Part shown: piece by piece, positions 6,363-8,471 of the stretch
Layout: each line of letters starts with the position of its first letter
Numbering within the stretch: position 1 is the stretch's first letter
Translations under genes and position numbers: made by a program
Source: Ferroglobus sp.
GTDB lineage: Archaea > Halobacteriota > Archaeoglobi > Archaeoglobales > Archaeoglobaceae
DNA: 8,471 nt
Assembly (NCBI GenBank): GCA_015520115.1
Contig: WAQS01000040.1
Span: forward strand, 1-8,471
Direction of reading: 5' to 3'
Notes under the pieces: generated by a model
What the model was told of the DNA's origin: nothing
Seen by the model: the letters and a program-made list of their open reading frames with translations, nothing else
The model's database searches: none

Positions 6363-6377
6363 AAAAGAAATATATAG
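6363..6377. promoter_or_regulatory. TATA element, possibly bidirectional (priS and a rightward transcript)
   Basis: AAAAGAAATATATAG on the plus strand looks like a BRE (AAAAGAAA) followed by TATATA. This predicts a rightward start near 6399, where a GTG begins a hydrophobic reading frame. Read on the minus strand, CTATATATTT would give a priS leader of roughly 20 bases before the GTG at 6326. The core is nearly self-complementary, so both uses are possible; the BRE favours the rightward one. Confidence 0.4.
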
Positions 6378-6398
6378 CAAGAAAGACTGTTGAATCGA

Positions 6399-6547
6399 GT
6401 GGGAGTTTTAGCGATAATTCTGATTCTGCTCTTGAGAAGCTCGCAAAGCTAATAGAAGGAGCGACAACCTTTCTCATCCTCTCGCTAAGCTACATCAAGG
6501 GCAGCGGTATCGATCCCATTTTGCTCTCTACGTTTCTTACCGTCTGA
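6399..6547 (+). pseudogene. Possible remnant or frameshifted small membrane-protein gene
   Basis: A GTG at 6399, placed about 26 bases after a TATA centre, opens a frame reading VGVLAIILILLLRSSQS before a stop at 6450-6452. A second frame, open from 6350 to the TGA at 6545-6547, lacks any ATG, GTG or TTG start. Near 6430 it overlaps the first frame and then reads LEKLAKLIEGATTFLILSL and a further hydrophobic stretch ending STFLTV. Joining the two by a single frame change would give a roughly 50-residue protein with two hydrophobic helices. This may be a decayed gene, a 17-residue leaderless peptide, or chance. I do not recognise a family. Confidence 0.25.
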
Positions 6548-6550
6548 TAG

Positions 6551-6620
6551 TCAGATGAATCTTTACTTTCTTTTTCAATCTCAAAATCGTTAAATAATTC
6601 TCCGAAAGAGTTTCATCTGA
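6551..6620. repeat. Perfect 9-bp inverted repeat flanking the CoA-transferase promoter
   Basis: TCAGATGAA at 6551-6559 and its exact reverse complement TTCATCTGA at 6612-6620 are 61 bases apart centre to centre, close to six helical turns. The left copy is also half of a local palindrome TCTGA-TAG-TCAGA (6543-6555). The arms bracket the TATA box, and the right arm covers the predicted transcription start and the first bases of the ribosome binding site. This suits an operator pair for a repressor of the operon; function is inferred. Confidence 0.4.
6583..6597 (+). promoter_or_regulatory. Promoter of the CoA-transferase operon
   Basis: An AAAATCG block (6583-6589, possible BRE) precedes TTAAATAA (6590-6597). 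A start about 25 bases downstream falls near 6619, just at the GAGGTGA ribosome binding site (6619-6625), four bases before the ATG at 6630. The leader would be only about ten bases long. Confidence 0.5.
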
Positions 6621-6629
6621 GGTGATTGA

Positions 6630-7604
6630 ATGCAAATAGAGATCCTTAGCAAAGGAGAGGCTGAATTTCACTTTATCGATCCTGACGATTTTAGAGAGTT
6701 TGTCAGGGACAAAAAGACAAGGGACTGGAAGGACAAACTCATGGACGAAAAGGAGGCGATAAAAAAGTTCGTTAAAGACGGAGATTATCTGGCTTATGAC
6801 TTCTCAAGTCTCACGAGAGGGCCGCAAAGCCTGATAAGGGAGGTAATCAGGCAGAGGAAAAAGAAACTTTGGATCTGCGCGAAGTTCACCTTACTTGAAA
6901 GCGCTCTGCTTGCCGGAGGGGGTTGCGTAGAGAAGATAGATGTCGGCTTCCTTGGTTTTGGGGAGTACATAGCCAGAAAAGTTGAAAGCGGAGAGGTGAA
7001 AGTATACGACTGGAGTAACGGTAGCATAACCTACAGACTTTTAGCTGGGGCGATGGGAATTCCCTTCATCCCAGCAAGAGATTTGCTCGGCACTGATACC
7101 TTCAAGAAATCCGGGGCTTTGGCTATAAGGGATCCTTTCACGAACAAGCCAGTAGCTTTGCTTCCGGCTTTAAATCCGGATGTCGCATTAATTCACGTGC
7201 AGGAAGCGGATATCTACGGAAATGCGAGAGTTTACGGGCCTACTGTGGCGACGCTTGAAACGGCAATGGCTTCGAAGAGAGTGATAATCTCCGCTGAGAG
7301 AATTGTCGAGACGATAGAGTTTAGGAAAGAGCCAAACATGACGATAATCCCTTACTACTTGGTCGATGCTGTTGTTCACGCCCCATTCGGAGCTTATCCG
7401 GGAGGGACACAAGGCTATTACGAGATGGATGCTGAGCACTACATGAAAGTTTCCTCGATAAAAACAGAAGAGGAGATGCAGAAGTATCTGGAAGAATACG
7501 TTTACAGCGTTGATTCGCATGAAGAATTTTTGGAAAAGAGAGTGGGAATGAAAAAGTTGAAGGAGCTTGTTAGGAAGGCTGAAATTTTGGAGGGGTTCAG
7601 ATGA
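6630..7604 (+). CDS. gctA: Glutaconate-type CoA-transferase, subunit A
   Basis: Alpha subunit of a class I (family I) CoA-transferase, which moves CoA between carboxylic acids through enzyme-thioester intermediates. It is 324 residues. From about residue 37 it follows the glutaconate CoA-transferase A chain: EAIKKFVKDGDYLAYDF near 42-58, ALLPALNPDVALIHVQEADIYGNARVYG at 176-203 (given only by position and ends) and VVHAPFGAYPGGTQGYY at 248-264. The first about 36 residues are an extension not recalled in the Acidaminococcus enzyme. The middle of the protein is shorter than in that enzyme. The ATG at 6630 is fixed by GAGGTGA four bases upstream. Its TGA overlaps the subunit B ATG as ATGA, so the two are made together. 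The acid substrate cannot be told from sequence; glutaconate itself is only one possibility. Confidence 0.9.
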   Translation: MQIEILSKGEAEFHFIDPDDFREFVRDKKTRDWKDKLMDEKEAIKKFVKDGDYLAYDFSSLTRGPQSLIREVIRQRKKKLWICAKFTLLESALLAGGGCVEKIDVGFLGFGEYIARKVESGEVKVYDWSNGSITYRLLAGAMGIPFIPARDLLGTDTFKKSGALAIRDPFTNKPVALLPALNPDVALIHVQEADIYGNARVYGPTVATLETAMASKRVIISAERIVETIEFRKEPNMTIIPYYLVDAVVHAPFGAYPGGTQGYYEMDAEHYMKVSSIKTEEEMQKYLEEYVYSVDSHEEFLEKRVGMKKLKELVRKAEILEGFR

Positions 7605-8398
7605 AGGAGTTTACCGACACGGAATTTATGATCTGTCAGGCTGCAAGGCTACTTGAAGATAACAAAACCGTTTTCGTCGGCTGGGGAATGCCCCAAGTCG
7701 TGGCGTTGCTGGCGGAAAAGCTTTACACTCCGAACATAACTCAGATATTCGAATTCGGAGCTGTCGGGCCACAAAGCAGACTGCCTTTTTTGAGAGGTAC
7801 GATGGGTGGTCCTCAGAACACTTATAGAAGCTTGCAGTGGTGCAGCATGGCTTTAGCCTTCAGCTACGCTCAGGCTGGATACATAGATTACGGAATGCTT
7901 GGAGCAGCCCAAATAGATAGGTACGGCAACATAAACTCCACAATGATTGGCGAAGATTACGAAAAGCCGAAGAAGAGGTTTCCGGGAAGCGGAGGAGGTA
8001 ACGAAGTGGCGAGCTACTGCTGGAAGACGATAATCGTCATGAGCCACGAGAAGAGAAGGTTCGTGGAGAGGTGCGACTTCATAACATCTCCCGGGCACGT
8101 AATAGACGGGAAGAGCAGAGAAGAGCTTGGATTGCCAAGAAACACTGGACCTTGGAGGGTGATAACTTCGAAAGCCATGTTCGATTTCGACGAAAAAACG
8201 AAGGAGCTTAGATTGATTGGCGTACTCAAAGGGTTTACGGTAGAAGAAGTCGTGGATGACATGGGGTTCAAACCGAAGATTGCTGATGAAGTTGTGGAGC
8301 TCGAACCTCCTACTGAGGAAGAGCTGAGAGTTTTGAGAGAAGAAATAGATCCCTACGGTTTGATAATCAGGAAGGGGCGAGTTATAAAGCTCGATTGA
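7601..8398 (+). CDS. gctB: Glutaconate-type CoA-transferase, subunit B (catalytic Glu)
   Basis: Beta subunit of the same CoA-transferase, 265 residues, closely matching the length and motifs of glutaconate CoA-transferase B. The catalytic glutamate is E51 in ITQIFEFGAVG, aligning with Glu54 of the Acidaminococcus fermentans B chain. Other conserved segments are GAAQIDRYGNINSTMIG (101-117), RFPGSGGGNEVASY (126-139), MSHEKRRFVERCDFITSPG (147-165) and LREEIDP (245-251). Keeping the glutamate argues for a true transferase rather than an IpdAB-type ring-opening hydrolase, which belongs to the same superfamily. The ATG at 7601 lies in an ATGA overlap with subunit A, with GGAGGGG (7589-7595) five bases upstream. 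It is the last gene of the operon; a T-rich tract follows. The neighbouring genes give no pathway; anaerobic catabolism of aromatic or amino acids is a plausible setting. Confidence 0.93.
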   Translation: MKEFTDTEFMICQAARLLEDNKTVFVGWGMPQVVALLAEKLYTPNITQIFEFGAVGPQSRLPFLRGTMGGPQNTYRSLQWCSMALAFSYAQAGYIDYGMLGAAQIDRYGNINSTMIGEDYEKPKKRFPGSGGGNEVASYCWKTIIVMSHEKRRFVERCDFITSPGHVIDGKSREELGLPRNTGPWRVITSKAMFDFDEKTKELRLIGVLKGFTVEEVVDDMGFKPKIADEVVELEPPTEEELRVLREEIDPYGLIIRKGRVIKLD

Positions 8399-8416
8399 TA
8401 ATTTTTAATTTTTATC
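8397..8416 (+). terminator. T-rich transcription terminator after gctB
   Basis: Directly after the gctB stop codon comes TAATTTTTAATTTTTATC (8399-8416), with two runs of five T. Archaeal RNA polymerase terminates at such T tracts without needing a hairpin, so the CoA-transferase transcript most likely ends here. Bases 8417-8471 hold no recognisable gene on either strand. Confidence 0.6.
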
Positions 8417-8471
8417 AACTTTTAGCTGATACGCAACTCTGAGGAACTTCGAGCTTGAGATTATTTAAAGA

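Larger units (their letters stand above)
6327..6629. other. Divergent intergenic region between priS and the CoA-transferase operon
   Basis: This 303-base stretch contains no conventional gene. It holds a TATA-like element (6368-6377) that could serve priS leftward and a small transcript rightward. It also holds a short open segment without an ATG (6350-6547), a small palindrome TCTGA-TAG-TCAGA (6543-6555), a 9-bp inverted repeat, and the promoter and ribosome binding site of the CoA-transferase operon. No tRNA-like or box C/D structure was recognised. Confidence 0.7.

Noticed and set aside
7188..7520. 110-codon minus-strand frame within gctA
   Set aside because: Antisense shadow of a well-supported gene; no ribosome binding site or motif.
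8458..8471. TATA-like ATTATTTAAA at the right edge
   Set aside because: It could be a promoter for a gene beyond the window, but no start site or coding sequence is visible to test it.
1..8471. Search for mobile elements, CRISPR arrays, tRNA or rRNA genes and toxin-antitoxin or defence systems
   Set aside because: No transposase, terminal repeats, regularly spaced direct repeats, tRNA-like cloverleaf or defence domains were seen; nearly all sequence is accounted for by housekeeping and catabolic genes.

Overview
The window looks like the chromosome of a hyperthermophilic euryarchaeon of the Archaeoglobales (Archaeoglobus/Ferroglobus/Geoglobus type). The evidence is archaeal-only gene content (PriS, GINS, eL44 and eS27 proteins, Rli/ABCE1, archaeal-type threonyl-tRNA synthetase, Ogg2-type glycosylase), Lys/Glu-rich proteins, GGTGA/GAGG ribosome binding sites, and TATA boxes about 25-30 bases before start codons that have no Shine-Dalgarno sequence. 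The genus is inferred; nothing in the sequence names it.

Bases 1-6326 are all on the minus strand. Read in the direction of transcription, the first operon is priS - gins51 - rpl44e - rps27e - ogg (6326 down to 3639), a tightly packed replication, ribosome and repair cluster joined by 4-base overlaps or gaps of 1-4 bases. A 115-base gap with its own promoter and two adjacent palindromes precedes thrS, which is translationally coupled to a small three-helix membrane protein resembling archaeal EMC6. Next comes a membrane-anchored DsbA-like thiol oxidoreductase, and then the N-terminal third of rli/abce1, which runs off the left edge. The last three units (thrS, dsbA-like, rli) each appear to have a promoter giving leaderless or near-leaderless mRNA.

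Bases 6327-6629 form a divergent intergenic region. It holds a TATA element usable in both directions, a possible decayed or very short plus-strand membrane-protein gene, and a perfect 9-bp inverted repeat flanking the promoter of the next operon. Bases 6630-8398 (plus strand) encode both subunits of a glutaconate-type class I CoA-transferase, with an ATGA overlap between them. A T-rich terminator follows, and the last 70 bases hold no identifiable gene.

The most notable observation is that the ogg gene is full length (207 residues, like the Methanocaldococcus enzyme) only if it starts at an AUA codon. That codon lies six bases after a perfect GGAGGT and overlaps the rps27e stop codon as ATAA, so annotation by ATG alone would lose a third of the protein. 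No mobile element, CRISPR array, tRNA or rRNA was seen. The window is mostly conserved core genome with an added catabolic operon.
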